64,000 nt of DNA from Bradyrhizobium sp. sBnM-33 (GCF_032917945.1 NZ_CP136624.1:7750001-7814000), one strand, 5' to 3'; positions 1-8,506 are shown, counted from the first letter of the stretch. Numbers and translations are program-made. Notes: generated by a model not told the origin, from the letters alone.

Positions 1-409
1 CCGCCGTCGGTCCGCCGTGCCCCATCCGCATGTCGAGCGGGCCGCCGAGCCGGAACGAGAAACCGCGCTCGGCTTGATCAAGCTGCATCGATGAAACGCC
101 GACGTCCATCACGACGCCGTCCACCGCGGCTGCGCCTTGCGCCGCGCAGATTTCCGCCAGGTTGGAGAATCGGTCCTCGACCAAGGTCAGCCGGCCGTGG
201 GACTGCTCGACCAGATCGAATCCGCCGGCAACAGCCGATCGGTCGCGGTCGATGCCGATGACCTGCGTTCCCGGAACATCGAGAATGGCGCGGCTGTAGC
301 CGCCAGCGCCGAAGGTGGCGTCGACATAGATGCCGCCGTTCCTGGGATTGAGCATCTCGACCGCCTCGCGGCCGAGCACCGAGATGTGGCGCGGCGCAGC
401 AGGGCTCAT
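1..409 (-). CDS. rsmH: 16S rRNA (cytosine(1402)-N(4))-methyltransferase RsmH, 5' part only
   Basis: RsmH (MraW) uses S-adenosylmethionine to N4-methylate C1402 in the decoding centre of 16S rRNA. Only the N-terminal ~136 residues lie in the window; the gene runs off the left edge. The start [20 protein letters not shown] is followed by the SAM-binding loop [14 protein letters not shown], the acidic IGIDRD strand, and [12 protein letters not shown] with [14 protein letters not shown], all characteristic of the family. In most bacteria the gene follows mraZ and opens the dcw cell-wall cluster. Here no mraZ-like frame exists upstream, and the next gene is a divergent amidase. Identification is secure; the C-terminal half cannot be judged. 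Confidence 0.95.
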   Translation of the reverse strand, partial: MSPAAPRHISVLGREAVEMLNPRNGGIYVDATFGAGGYSRAILDVPGTQVIGIDRDRSAVAGGFDLVEQSHGRLTLVEDRFSNLAEICAAQGAAAVDGVVMDVGVSSMQLDQAERGFSFRLGGPLDMRMGHGGPTA

Positions 410-955
410 GCGCCGTCCTCTGGCGTTTTCCAGTCTGTGATACGAAAACTGGATGCGAACGGGCCCATTGCGCCTCAAATCTCTGCGCTTTGCCGGGCTT
501 TTCCGGCCAAGTGGCCGGGAACAGGCAGGATTGCCGCCTCTCGCCCGGCCCCGCGACCCCTCATTTCCAGACGGAATTTGCTGGGTTGCCATGGCATTTT
601 CGAGCGTAAAAGAGGGCCTCGGCCGTCCCCAACCGGTTCGGCTCTTCACCACTTAGTAACGGCACTTAGCGTTAAGAAAGCGTTGATGGTCGGCTAAGGG
701 TTTTGCGCGCTTTCTAGACACTGAAGCCGGTGATGCGCCCCGCACACACCCGATCAAAATTGCAGGGTGGAACTCGGCCGCCGCATTGCGCGGGAACGCA
801 GTAAATGAATAGTAAACGATATTGCCGCCCTGAACACGATGTTGCCGCTCTGCTGCCCCGTTTGGGTTTAAAAAATGGCTTCTGGTTCGTTCACCTCTGC
901 TGGTATTGATTCGAGGCGTCAACGCGCCCTCCCCGTTCCCAGGGCCAACGCCGAC
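410..955. other. Divergent intergenic region, no mraZ
   Basis: About 545 bases separate the divergent rsmH and amidase starts. Open frames here are short and have no recognisable product. The right half is AT-richer, with TTAAGAAAG and TAAATGAATAGTAAACG stretches that could hold promoters for both genes, but no clear -35/-10 pair stands out. If the amidase starts at 875 the region is shorter. No mraZ-like coding sequence was found on either strand. Confidence 0.5.
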
Positions 956-1741
956 ATGCAGACCTTTACCCCGGATTCCTCGATCGCATCCGACGTCATC
1001 CCGTCGCCGAACCATGGCGACCGCAACAACGGCCGCGTCGCCGACATGATCTTGCTGCACTACACCGGCATGCCGGATGTGGAAGGTGCGATCGCCCAGC
1101 TCTGCACCCCCGGCACCGACGTTTCAGCCCATTACATCGTGCTGGAGGACGGCCGCATCGTGCAGTGCGTGCCGGAAGCCAAGCGCGCCTGGCACGCTGG
1201 CGTATCCTTTTGGGCCGGCGAGGAAGACATCAATTCCTGCTCGATCGGCGTCGAGATCATCAATCGCGGCCACGACTGGGGCTATCCGGATTTCCCGTCG
1301 CGCCAGATCGCCGCCGTGATCGCGCTGTGCCGCGGCATCATCCTCCGCCGCAAGATATCCGCGCATCGCGTGCTCGCGCATTCCGATGTTGCGCCGGCGC
1401 GCAAGAAGGACCCGGGCGAAAAATTCCCGTGGCACTTGCTGGCGAATTCCGGCGTCGGTCATTGGGTGCAGCCGGCGCCGATCGTGCGCGGCGAAACGCT
1501 CAAGCTCGGCAGCATCTCAGACGACGTCGCCAACATGCAGGCGGCACTGGCCAAATACGGCTACAAGATCCCGACCCACGGCAAGTTCGACGGTCCGACC
1601 ATGGAAGTGGTCACCGCGTTCCAGCGCCACTTCCGCCCCGCGCGCGTCGACGGCATCGCCGATCACTCGACCATGAGCACGCTGCACGCGCTGTTAGCCA
1701 GCCTGCCGGCGGAGGCGACGACGGTGGCTGCAGCCAAGTAA
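956..1741 (+). CDS. N-acetylmuramoyl-L-alanine amidase (AmpD/AmiD type) with peptidoglycan-binding domain
   Basis: A zinc amidase that cuts the bond between N-acetylmuramic acid and the stem peptide, in wall turnover or muropeptide recycling. The Amidase_2 fold fills the first ~170 residues. Its likely zinc ligands are the His of ILLHYTG, the His of VLAHSDVAP and the Asp of KKDPGEKF. A C-terminal peptidoglycan-binding domain (PG_binding_1) follows, with the typical NMQAALAKYGY...DGPTMEVVTAFQRHF helices. No signal peptide is visible, so it may be cytosolic like AmpD, although the PG-binding domain argues for the envelope. I chose the ATG at 956 because family homology begins right after it; an in-frame ATG at 875 would add 27 unremarkable residues. 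Divergent from rsmH. Confidence 0.9.
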   Translation: MQTFTPDSSIASDVIPSPNHGDRNNGRVADMILLHYTGMPDVEGAIAQLCTPGTDVSAHYIVLEDGRIVQCVPEAKRAWHAGVSFWAGEEDINSCSIGVEIINRGHDWGYPDFPSRQIAAVIALCRGIILRRKISAHRVLAHSDVAPARKKDPGEKFPWHLLANSGVGHWVQPAPIVRGETLKLGSISDDVANMQAALAKYGYKIPTHGKFDGPTMEVVTAFQRHFRPARVDGIADHSTMSTLHALLASLPAEATTVAAAK

Positions 1742-1761
1742 TTTCAATCTCGGCCGTTGTC

Positions 1762-1847
1762 CTGCCGTCATGGCCGGGCTTGTCCCGGCCATCCACGTCT
1801 CAACATAAGGGAAGACGTGGATGCCCGGGACAAGCCCGGGCATGACG
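1762..1847. repeat. Two facing copies of a CGTCATGGCCGGGCTTG palindromic repeat
   Basis: CGTCATGGCCGGGCTTGTCC ... CCACGTCT is followed after a short spacer by AGACGTGG ... GGGCATGACGG, so the two copies form one long inverted repeat. It lies between the convergent amidase and sigma-factor genes and may act as a bidirectional terminator. Further copies lie at 30908-30943 and, diverged, at 50835-50870. Confidence 0.85.
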
Positions 1848-1848
1848 G

Positions 1849-3087
1849 CTAGGAATCCATCTCCGCAATTCTTCGCGCATACAGCCTTCGCAGCGGCTCC
1901 AACTGCGTCGTAGCCGTCGCCTCCTGATACGCCTCCCGCGCCGCGTCCTGCCGCCCAAGCCGGCGCAACAAATCAGCGCGGACGGCCGGCAGCAGCTCAT
2001 AACTCTTCAGTTCACCGCGCGCCTCCAGCGCATCAACCAGATCGAGCGCCCGCGCCGGCCCATCGACCATCGACACCGCAGCGGCGTGGTTGAGTTCGAT
2101 AACCGGCGACGGGCTGATCCGAAGCAGCACTTCGTAGAGCCCGGCGATCTGCCGCCAATCGGTGTCTTCGTAACTGGGCGCACGGGCATGCAGCGCCGCG
2201 ATCGCCGCCTGCACGGCATAGGATTGCGGCCGCCCCGACATCCGCAGCGCCTCTTCCACGAGATGCAATCCTTCCGAGATCTGTGCACGATCCCATAATT
2301 TGCGGTCCTGTTCTTCCAGCAGCACGATGTCGCCGCCTGCGGTCTCGCGGCCGGCGCGCCGCGCATCATGCAGCAGCATCAGGGCGAGCAAACCCTTGAT
2401 CTCGCCGCGTCCGGGCATCAACGCATCGAGCAGCCGCGCCAGCCGAATCGCTTCACGCGCGAGATCCGGCCGCATCAGGCCTTGCCCTGAAGTGGCCGCG
2501 TATCCCTCGGTGAAGACGAGATAGACCACCGCGAGGACGCCGCGCAGCCGCGGCTCCAGTTCTTCGCGCTCCGGCACCTCATAGGGAATGCCGGCAAGAC
2601 GGATTTTTTGCTTGGCCCGCAGCAGGCGTTGCGCCATCGCGTCTTCGCTGGCGAGAAAGGCACGCGCGACCTGCGCGGTCGTGAGCCCGCATACGGTGCG
2701 CAGCGTCAGCGCGACCTGCACCTCGGCGGCAAAGGAGGGGTGACAGCACGTGAAAATCAGCCGCAGCATGTCATCGTCAAGCGCGCTGTCGGCGTCCTCG
2801 CATGGTTCGGACGCATTCAGCAGCAGTTGGTGCGCCAGCTCCTGCTGCTTGCCGCGAAATGCAATGTTGCGTCTGATACGATCGACCGCCTTGTTGCGGC
2901 CGACATTGATCAGCCAGGCGCGCGGATTTGACGGCAGGCCCGCGGCCGGCCAGCGTTCCAGTGCTACCGCGAACGCATCCTGCAAGGCATCCTCGGCCAG
3001 ATCGAAATCGCGGACGAGACGGATCAGCGTGGCAAGCGCCCGCCCCGTCTCGTCGCGGAATGTTTTTTCGATCTCGCGTGGTGTCAT
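1849..3087 (-). CDS. ECF42-type RNA polymerase sigma factor with long C-terminal TPR-like domain
   Basis: A 412-residue extracytoplasmic-function sigma factor. Residues ~1-80 form sigma region 2 (RLVRDFDLAEDALQDAFAVA, then NPRAWLINVGRNKAVDRIRR). Residues ~110-170 form sigma region 4 (TLRTVCGLTTAQVARAFL, AMAQRLLRAKQKIR). The remaining ~230 residues are an alpha-helical extension rich in Ala, Leu and Arg, as in the ECF42 group, where it carries tetratricopeptide-like repeats. ECF42 factors are known to lie beside genes for DGPF (YCII-related) proteins, and one follows here at 3168-3518, upstream on the same strand. No anti-sigma factor is visible; the extension is thought to take over that control. 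Family assignment is strong; target genes are unknown. Confidence 0.92.
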   Translation of the reverse strand: MTPREIEKTFRDETGRALATLIRLVRDFDLAEDALQDAFAVALERWPAAGLPSNPRAWLINVGRNKAVDRIRRNIAFRGKQQELAHQLLLNASEPCEDADSALDDDMLRLIFTCCHPSFAAEVQVALTLRTVCGLTTAQVARAFLASEDAMAQRLLRAKQKIRLAGIPYEVPEREELEPRLRGVLAVVYLVFTEGYAATSGQGLMRPDLAREAIRLARLLDALMPGRGEIKGLLALMLLHDARRAGRETAGGDIVLLEEQDRKLWDRAQISEGLHLVEEALRMSGRPQSYAVQAAIAALHARAPSYEDTDWRQIAGLYEVLLRISPSPVIELNHAAAVSMVDGPARALDLVDALEARGELKSYELLPAVRADLLRRLGRQDAAREAYQEATATTQLEPLRRLYARRIAEMDS

Positions 3088-3107
3088 GCGATTGCGATGT
3101 TTGCTCC

Positions 3108-3165
3108 GTCATTCCGGGGTGCGAAGCGAACTATGGTGCGCATCGCCCCGGAATGACGGCTTCGC
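3108..3165. repeat. CGTCATTCCGGGG palindromic repeat
   Basis: TCATTCCGGGGTGCGAAGCG ... CATCGCCCCGGAATGACGG forms an imperfect inverted repeat of about 55 bases between the YCII gene and the sigma-factor gene. A second copy lies at 7581-7675. As these two genes probably form one transcription unit, the hairpin would lie inside the message. Confidence 0.8.
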
Positions 3166-3167
3166 CG

Positions 3168-3518
3168 TCAATCATAAACCATGATCGGCCTGACCTCGAT
3201 CGAACCAACCTTGGCGGTGGGAATTCTGGCGGCAATGCCCAACGCCTCATTGAGATCCTTGGCCTCGACCAGATAATAGCCGCCGAGCTGCTCGCGGGTC
3301 TCCGCAAACGGACCGTCCGTCGTCAACATCTTGCCGTCGCGAACGCGCACTGTCGTGGCGGTCGCCGTCATTTGCAGAGCGTCGCCGGCCTTGAAGTTGC
3401 CGCTCTGGATGATGGATTGGGTGAATGCGCGGTATTCCGCCGTCATCTTCTGGAGCTCGGAAGCGTCCATCTTTGCCTGCTCGGCTTCGTTTCGATAGAT
3501 CAACAACAGATACTGCAT
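3168..3518 (-). CDS. YCII-related (DGPF-domain) protein
   Basis: A 116-residue alpha/beta ferredoxin-like protein of the YCII family. It begins MQYLLLIYRNEAEQ and contains the diagnostic TDGPFAETREQLGGYYLVEA segment (residues ~68-87), the DGPF motif that names the family. It lies just upstream of the ECF42 sigma gene, the standard pairing for this sigma group, and is probably cotranscribed with it. In other bacteria DGPF genes are often ECF42 targets. Molecular function is not established; an enzymatic or stress-sensing role is conjecture. Confidence 0.9.
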   Translation of the reverse strand: MQYLLLIYRNEAEQAKMDASELQKMTAEYRAFTQSIIQSGNFKAGDALQMTATATTVRVRDGKMLTTDGPFAETREQLGGYYLVEAKDLNEALGIAARIPTAKVGSIEVRPIMVYD

Positions 3519-3646
3519 TTTTTAAACTCCTTCTGACCGGCTGGATCGCCGACACCCAGTCGAATGGGCTTCCCGCAAAACGACATCGTCACGGAAATTA
3601 ATTTTTAGGCGGCAGGGCGGCCCTCCCGGAAAGCGGAACTTCATAT

Positions 3647-4132
3647 TCAAGACTTCCCGCCGGCCTCCGCAAGCCTACGCTTCAGCTCCCTGACTTCCTC
3701 GAACCGCTTCGTCACGTCACGCATGACGGCCACGGTGCCCGCGACCTCCTGCGACGCGTCTCGCAGCAACACGATGGTGAACTCGACCGAGATCCGCCGG
3801 CCGTCCTAGGTCAGGCCGGGCACCGACAACAGATCGCCGTGCCCGTAGCGGCTAGTTCCCGTCTCCACGGTGTGCCTAAAGCCCGCCCAGTGCCGCGCTC
3901 GCAAATTTTCAGGGATGATCAGGTCGAGCGACTGGCCAGTGGCTTCCGCAGCCGTGAAGCCGAATATCCGCTCCGCGCCGGGATTCCAGAACGTGATGCG
4001 CCCATCGCGATCGGTCGCAATGATGGCGTCAGAAGCGCTGTGCAGCAGAGCTTCGCCAAGGCCGGCAGGAATGTTCATCGCGCGCATCCAGAAATCGAAC
4101 CGACTGGCATCAAATGCCGCGGTGTCGCGCAT
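3647..4132 (-). pseudogene. PAS-domain sensor protein interrupted by an in-frame TAG
   Basis: Reading from 4132 gives MRDTAAFDASRF, then a PAS domain (ALLHSASDAIIATDRDGRIT, NPGAERIFGFTAAEATGQSL, NLRARHWAGF) up to LLSVPGLT. There a TAG stop at 3806-3808 is followed in the same frame by DGRRISVEFTIVLLRDASQE and a normal C-terminal helix ending at the TGA at 3647. PAS relatives usually have a Lys before the DGRR-type segment, so an AAG-to-TAG change would explain the stop. The intact protein would be ~161 residues. It is divergent from rnpB. It is either a recent pseudogene or a read-through product; a sequencing error at one base is also possible. Confidence 0.8.
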
Positions 4133-4210
4133 GTCAAAATCACGCTGACGGAACCGGATTAACCATCGCCATCCCTTGACGGCGCGCCCCCGAGCCCCCA
4201 TTCGTAGGGC

Positions 4211-4632
4211 ATCAGTCGGCCGGACGGCCGCTCCCGCTACGGTCGAAAGGCTGCGGGGGAGGAAAGTCCGGGCTCCATCGACATACGGTGCCGGATAACG
4301 CCCGGCGGGGGCAACCCCAGGGAAAGTGCCACAGAGAACGAACCGCCCTCCTTCGCCTTCGGGCTTCGGAGGGTAAGGGTGAAAAGGTGCGGTAAGAGCG
4401 CACCGCGTTTCCGGCAACGGAAACGGCATGGCAAACCCCACCGGGAGCAAAACCGAATAGGGACGGCAACGCGGGGCTGTTCGCGAAAGCGATAACGCCG
4501 CAGAGCGATGTCAGGCTCGCCGTCCGGGTAGGTTGCTCGAGGCCATGTGCGAACATGGTCCCAGAGGAATGGCCGTCACGTACCATTCGAAAGAATGGTG
4601 CCCTACAGAACCCGGCTTACAGGCTGGCTGAT
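4211..4632 (+). ncRNA. rnpB: RNase P RNA, bacterial class A
   Basis: The catalytic RNA of ribonuclease P, which removes 5' leaders from tRNA precursors. The 5' P1 strand ATCAGTCGGCC (4211-4221) pairs with GGCTGGCTGAT (4622-4632), allowing G-U pairs. Hallmarks in order are GAGGAAAGTCCGGGCTCC (conserved region I), GGGCAACCCCAGGGAAAGTG, the CCACAGAGAACGAACCGCC segment, GGTAAGGGTGAAAAGGTGCG, and the 3' block CCCTACAGAACCCGGCTTAC. A TTGACG at 4176-4181 could be the -35 element, with a poor -10. The neighbouring PAS gene is divergent. The ends are set by P1 pairing and may be off by a few bases. Confidence 0.97.
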
Positions 4633-4643
4633 GTCTTGAGAAT

Positions 4644-4674
4644 GAGGGGTTCGGCGTAACGCGCCGGACCCCTC
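4644..4674 (+). terminator. Stem-loop downstream of rnpB
   Basis: GAGGGGTTCGGCG, loop TAAC region, then CGCCGGACCCCTC: a 13-bp stem with one G-U pair, starting 12 bases after the RNase P RNA. The following tract (GCCATTTTC) is only weakly T-rich. Probable rnpB terminator. Confidence 0.7.
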
Positions 4675-4699
4675 GCCATTTTCGGTTTCATTCAGAACT

Positions 4700-4763
4700 G
4701 TAGCCCGGATGGAGCCAACGGGGCGCGCATTCGCGCGACCCGTTGGCTCCATCCGGGCTACGC
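4700..4763. repeat. CCCGGAT...ATCCGGG palindrome carrying mini-element copy 1
   Basis: Host arms GTAGCCCGGAT and ATCCGGGCTACG flank a 40-base insert (4711-4750). The insert begins GGAGCCAACGG and ends CCGTTGGCTCC around a GCGCGCATTCGCGC core. Here the insert itself is a nearly perfect palindrome. Confidence 0.85.
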
Positions 4764-4766
4764 ATC

Positions 4767-5495
4767 TCAATCGCGCCCCGCCTCCCCGATCGCCTGTGCC
4801 AGCCGCGCCGGGTTGCTGAAGAACATCTCATGACTGCCGTCGCATTCGATCAGCCGGAAAAGGCCGAGCCGCTCCGACAAGCGCGGATGCCATGGCAGGC
4901 CGTGCGGCAGGGCGATGTCCTGCCTGCAATTGACATAGGACTTGCCAACCGGCAGCTCTGCCAGGGGACGCGCCAGCGCGATCTTGTCGGTGAACGTCTT
5001 ATACGGATGCAGATTGAGTTTGGCGTAGGCGGATTTCGCCAGTTCGAGATCGGCGTCGTTGATGAAGGCATCGCGCCAGATTTCGAACGGCAGCATCACG
5101 GCGTTGTTGTTGGCAGCGGCCACGGCATCGAACAGGCCGACATAGTGCGGCGGCACCATGTCGTTGAGGCACTGCCCATCCAGCGGGACAAAGGCGTTGA
5201 CGTAGACGAGGCGCTTGATCCTGTCAGTCAGACAGTCGGCGACGCCCGAGATCACCATCCCGCCGTAGGAGTGGCCGACCAGCCTGATGTCGCGGAGATT
5301 GTTCGCCTCGATGTAAGCGACGACGGACGAGATCGCCTGCTCGAGTCCTGTTTTCTCGCGATCGTCATCCTTGTTGTTGCCGGCGACTGTCGGGCAATGC
5401 ACGACGTGGCCGCTTTTGCGAAGATGTCCGGCCACCGCTTCCATTTCGGCGCCGGTGTGCCACGCGCCGTGAACAAGAACATAGATGTCTGACAT
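4767..5495 (-). CDS. Alpha/beta hydrolase (esterase family)
   Basis: A 242-residue single-domain alpha/beta hydrolase. It opens with YVLVHGAWHTGAEM, whose HG supplies the oxyanion hole. The nucleophile elbow is GHSYGG (Ser ~83), and the likely catalytic His is in DGSHEMFF near the C terminus. The arrangement resembles plant methylesterase and bacterial salicylate-esterase-like proteins. No signal peptide, so cytosolic. A paralogue at 6775-7488 shares the HGAW and GHSYGGMV blocks and the YVNAFVP/YIDAFVP strand. The AraC gene between them may regulate one or both, but that is inference. Substrate unknown. Confidence 0.87.
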   Translation of the reverse strand: MSDIYVLVHGAWHTGAEMEAVAGHLRKSGHVVHCPTVAGNNKDDDREKTGLEQAISSVVAYIEANNLRDIRLVGHSYGGMVISGVADCLTDRIKRLVYVNAFVPLDGQCLNDMVPPHYVGLFDAVAAANNNAVMLPFEIWRDAFINDADLELAKSAYAKLNLHPYKTFTDKIALARPLAELPVGKSYVNCRQDIALPHGLPWHPRLSERLGLFRLIECDGSHEMFFSNPARLAQAIGEAGRD

Positions 5496-5595
5496 TCCGT
5501 CTCCCCCTGATTTTCTGAAAGTCAGACATTGATGGGGACGATTATTCCCGGATGGCCGGATTCGGCCACCGCCATCGCCGGATTGTGCCAGGCCT

Positions 5596-6561
5596 TTAGC
5601 GCAGCTGCCGGAAGGCGCCCGGCGTCATGCCGAGGTATCTCCGGCATTGGCGGATGAAGTGAGATGGATCGGAAAAACCGACCCGCAGCCCGATCCCGCC
5701 GACGCCGATGCGATCGAACCGCGGCTCGCTCAGCATCCGGCGCGCCGCCGCCATGCGGCAATCGTTGAGCAGCCCGCTGAACGTCAGGCCTGCCTTGTTG
5801 AGACAGCGATGCAGGGTTCGTTCCGAGACACGCAGATGTGCGGCGATGGTCGCAGCCGTCAATCCCGGTTCGGCGTAGCGCAGCCGGATGGCCCGACCGA
5901 TCTGGTCCAACAGCTTCGCCGCATCGCGCTGCTCGGAGGGCGCGGCCGGAATCTCGCTTCCGAACCCAAGCGCCAGAAGCGCTCCGAGCTGATCGGTCAA
6001 AACCTGCGCAGGCAGCGGCCGCTCGATCGCCAGTTGCGGCATCAACTGGCGCGCGAATGTGCTGAGCGCCGCGCCCCAACCGGCGCGCCCGTCAATACGC
6101 TGCCCGACGCGCCGCTCCGGATCGGTGACCCAGGATTCGACCCACGCGATCGGCAGTTCCAGTGACAGCGTGTTTGAAGTTACCGGAAAGTTGAACTCGT
6201 AGCAGCGCCGGGAATCCAGCAGCACGAGATCACCGGGCTGCAGGCGCGACGCGTGGCCGTCCTGCATGGCGGTCCAGTCATTGTCAGTCTTGCACAGCAG
6301 GTAATAGTAGTTCGATGCACTGCGCGCGAGGCTGCCTTTCCTGCGGTAGACGTGCTGCGCCGAGCCCTCGACGCGGTTGATGCCGATCGTGTCGAGTTGC
6401 CCGCGCTGAACGGAGCAGTCGAAGCCCGACCGCACCGGCGTCGTGATATCCATTTCGAGAAAACATTCGCAGACGGCGCCGATCCAATAGTCCAGGCGCC
6501 GTTCCGGCTCGACCAAGGCGGTCGACCATGTCTCGATGACAGAAGTCGTTCTGGACGCCAT
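5596..6561 (-). CDS. AraC family transcriptional regulator
   Basis: A 321-residue regulator. The N-terminal ~200 residues are an AraC-binding-like sensor domain (YYYLLCKTDNDW, LQPGDLVLLDSRRCYEF). The C-terminal ~105 residues hold the two helix-turn-helix units (TAATIAAHLRVSERTLHRCL and GGIGLRVGFSDPSHFIRQCR), ending RRYLGMTPGAFRQLR. The start at 6561 (MASRTTSVIETW) is preceded by GGAGGGCAGGCT, a good ribosome site. A longer frame reaching 6762 would read through a palindromic repeat and is unlikely. It lies between two paralogous alpha/beta hydrolase genes on the same strand, the obvious candidate targets. Inducer unknown. Confidence 0.92.
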   Translation of the reverse strand: MASRTTSVIETWSTALVEPERRLDYWIGAVCECFLEMDITTPVRSGFDCSVQRGQLDTIGINRVEGSAQHVYRRKGSLARSASNYYYLLCKTDNDWTAMQDGHASRLQPGDLVLLDSRRCYEFNFPVTSNTLSLELPIAWVESWVTDPERRVGQRIDGRAGWGAALSTFARQLMPQLAIERPLPAQVLTDQLGALLALGFGSEIPAAPSEQRDAAKLLDQIGRAIRLRYAEPGLTAATIAAHLRVSERTLHRCLNKAGLTFSGLLNDCRMAAARRMLSEPRFDRIGVGGIGLRVGFSDPSHFIRQCRRYLGMTPGAFRQLR

Positions 6562-6649
6562 AGCCTGCCCTCCGCGATCGGTTTCGACCACCGGATTGCC
6601 AGCTTGTTGGGCGCGTGGCGGAGAGTCAATCCGTTGGAGACTACATCCC

Positions 6650-6772
6650 ATAGCCCGGATGGAGCCAACGGGTCGCGCGAACGCGCGCCCGATGACAGGC
6701 TCCGCGCAATCCGGGACTATCGAGCCCATGGCGCGGAGAGCCCGGGTTGCGCTGCGCTCCACCCGGGCTTCG
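6650..6772. repeat. CCCGGAT palindrome with mini-element copy 2, plus a second CCCGGG palindrome
   Basis: TAGCCCGGAT (6651-6660) is followed by a 43-base insert at 6661-6703 (GGAGCCAACGGGTCGCGCG ... CCCGATGACAGGCTCC), then GCGCAATCCGGGACT. A separate inverted repeat, GCCCGGGTTGCGC ... GCTCCACCCGGGC, follows at 6738-6768. The region separates the AraC gene from the second hydrolase. Confidence 0.8.
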
Positions 6773-6774
6773 GA

Positions 6775-7488
6775 CTACGCAACGATCTTCTGCAGCAGCG
6801 CCATCAGCGCTTCCGGCGCGGTGACATTCGGCGAATGGCTGGCGTCGATCTCGTAATAGCTCCAGGCGGGATCACCCTTTGTCATCCTGGCGAACGGCCC
6901 AAAAGTGTCGGCCGGCGTGATGCGGGTGGCGTAGATATAGCTGCGCGGCAGGGTCAGCGCGCCGCCCTGCAGCTTGAGCCTGGTCTCGAAACACTTGATC
7001 GGCATGTTGACGCGGCGCGCGCTGAGCCATTCGACGTCCGCAGGCGATGTATCCGGCGGCGTCGGGTTTGGCGGCACGCGCCAGCCATCGCCGGTCTTGG
7101 CCAACTCCTCCATCCGCGCCCGCCCCGCTTCGTTCAGATCGAGCAGCGACTGCCCGTCCTGCGGCACGAAGGCGTCGATATAGATGAGCTGCTTGACCTT
7201 GTCGCGGGCGCGGTCGGCGACGCCGGTCGCGACCATGCCGCCATAGCTGTGGCCGATCAGCACGAATTCGCGCAGGTCTTCATACTCGATGACGTGCAAA
7301 ACGTCTTCGATATGCGAATTGAGATCGATCCCCGGATGCGCCAGATGCGCGCGCTCGCCGAGACCGGTGTAGGTCGGCGTGATCAGGCGATGCCCGGCGG
7401 CCTGCATCAGCGGATGCATTTTCTTCCAGGCCCAACCCGCGGACCACGCGCCGTGACAGACGAGGAGGGTTTTCGAAGTTGCGCCCAT
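6775..7488 (-). CDS. Alpha/beta hydrolase, paralogue of the 4767-5495 gene
   Basis: A 237-residue alpha/beta hydrolase. The oxyanion-hole motif LLVCHGAWSAGWAW leads the fold, GHSYGGMV is the nucleophile elbow (Ser ~84), and the C-terminal EIDASHSPNV supplies the probable catalytic His. It is close in length and layout to the first hydrolase, but the middle lid region differs (WRVPPNPTPPDTSPADVEW), so the substrates probably differ. The start at 7488 (MGATSKTLLVCHG) puts the first strand near the N terminus; the frame opens at 7506. It lies upstream of the AraC gene on the same strand. Substrate unknown. Confidence 0.85.
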   Translation of the reverse strand: MGATSKTLLVCHGAWSAGWAWKKMHPLMQAAGHRLITPTYTGLGERAHLAHPGIDLNSHIEDVLHVIEYEDLREFVLIGHSYGGMVATGVADRARDKVKQLIYIDAFVPQDGQSLLDLNEAGRARMEELAKTGDGWRVPPNPTPPDTSPADVEWLSARRVNMPIKCFETRLKLQGGALTLPRSYIYATRITPADTFGPFARMTKGDPAWSYYEIDASHSPNVTAPEALMALLQKIVA

Positions 7489-7580
7489 CGGCCCGTTTCC
7501 CACCAAGTTATTGTTGAAGACTTGGATTGCGATAGTACCTGTCCATCGCGTCGTGTAAACGTCACCGCAACATTCAACGT

Positions 7581-7675
7581 CATTCCGGGGCGCATCGAAG
7601 ATGCGAACCCGGAATCTCGAGATTCTCAGGTGCGCAATTGCGCACCATAGTTCGCTTCGCGCCCCGGAATGACGG
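7581..7675. repeat. CGTCATTCCGGGG palindromic repeat, long form
   Basis: GTCATTCCGGGGCGCATCGA ... TTCGCGCCCCGGAATGACGG forms an inverted repeat with a ~60-base central section that contains its own small palindromes (TCTCGAGA, GCGCAATTGCGC). The right arm ends inside the ATG at 7669, which argues against that codon as the start of the next gene. Confidence 0.8.
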
Positions 7676-7689
7676 AGGGAATATTAAGA

Positions 7690-8433
7690 GTGGACTTCGC
7701 CACCTACGCCATCCTGCTCGCCGGCGCGCTCGCGGGCGGCTTTGTCTCCGGACTTTCCGGTTTCGGCACGGCGCTGATGGCGCTGGGGATCTGGCTTTAC
7801 ATCTTGCCGCCGGCCATTGCGGTGCCGCTGGTCCTGATCTGCTCGGTGAGTTCGCAGATCTCGACGCTGCCATCGATGTGGAAAGTTCTCGACTTCAAGC
7901 TGGCGTGGCCGTTCGTGGCCGGCGGTCTTGCCGGCATGCCGATCGGGGCGCTGCTGGTCGCGCGCGCCGACCCGCAAAACTTCAAGCTCAGCGTCGGCAT
8001 GATGCTGCTGGTATTTCCTACCGCACTCTATTTCATCCGCAAGCCGATGGCCTTCCGCTTCGGCGGCCGGCCGGCAGACGCAGCCGTCGGATTTGCCGGC
8101 GGCATCCTCGGCGGCCTCGCCGGCCTGTCGGGCCCGCTGCCGACCCTGTGGGCCAGCATCCGCGGCTGGACCAAGGACCAGCGCCGCGGCCTCTTCCAGA
8201 TCTTCAACGGCAGCGTGCTCGGCGCCGCGCTCATCCTGCAGATCGCCAGCGGCTTCGTTAAATGGGATGTGTTCTGGCTGGCGATGCTGGCGCTGCCCGG
8301 CACGCTGATCGGCGCCCGTCTTGGCATGCGCACCTATCAAGCCCTGAATGACCGAAACTTCTACGACGTCGTGCTGGCTCTGCTATTTCTGTCGGGAGTT
8401 GGATTGGTGTGGAGCAGCATTGCTCCGAGCTGA
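7690..8433 (+). CDS. TauE/SafE family sulfite/organosulfonate exporter-like membrane protein
   Basis: A hydrophobic ~247-residue protein with about eight membrane helices and the two-fold internal layout of the TauE/SafE family (FVSGLSGFGTALMALGIW in the first half, FAGGILGGLAGLSGPLPTLW in the second). Members are proposed to move sulfite, sulfoacetate or other sulfur or carbon anions across the inner membrane. I prefer the GTG at 7690 because GGAGGG (7673-7678) is well placed for it. The ATG at 7669 lies in a palindromic repeat and has no ribosome site of its own. No sulfur gene is adjacent, so the substrate is unknown. Confidence 0.85.
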   Translation: MDFATYAILLAGALAGGFVSGLSGFGTALMALGIWLYILPPAIAVPLVLICSVSSQISTLPSMWKVLDFKLAWPFVAGGLAGMPIGALLVARADPQNFKLSVGMMLLVFPTALYFIRKPMAFRFGGRPADAAVGFAGGILGGLAGLSGPLPTLWASIRGWTKDQRRGLFQIFNGSVLGAALILQIASGFVKWDVFWLAMLALPGTLIGARLGMRTYQALNDRNFYDVVLALLFLSGVGLVWSSIAPS

Positions 8434-8506
8434 ACGGCGCATAGCCGCCATGTGCTCCGAGTAGATTGCTGTACGCTGACCGGCAAAGCGGCTAACCAAT
8501 CGCGTC

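Noticed and set aside
137-697. Long open frame opposite rsmH
   Set aside because: It is antisense to a clearly conserved methyltransferase, and its composition is what the high third-position GC produces on the opposite strand.
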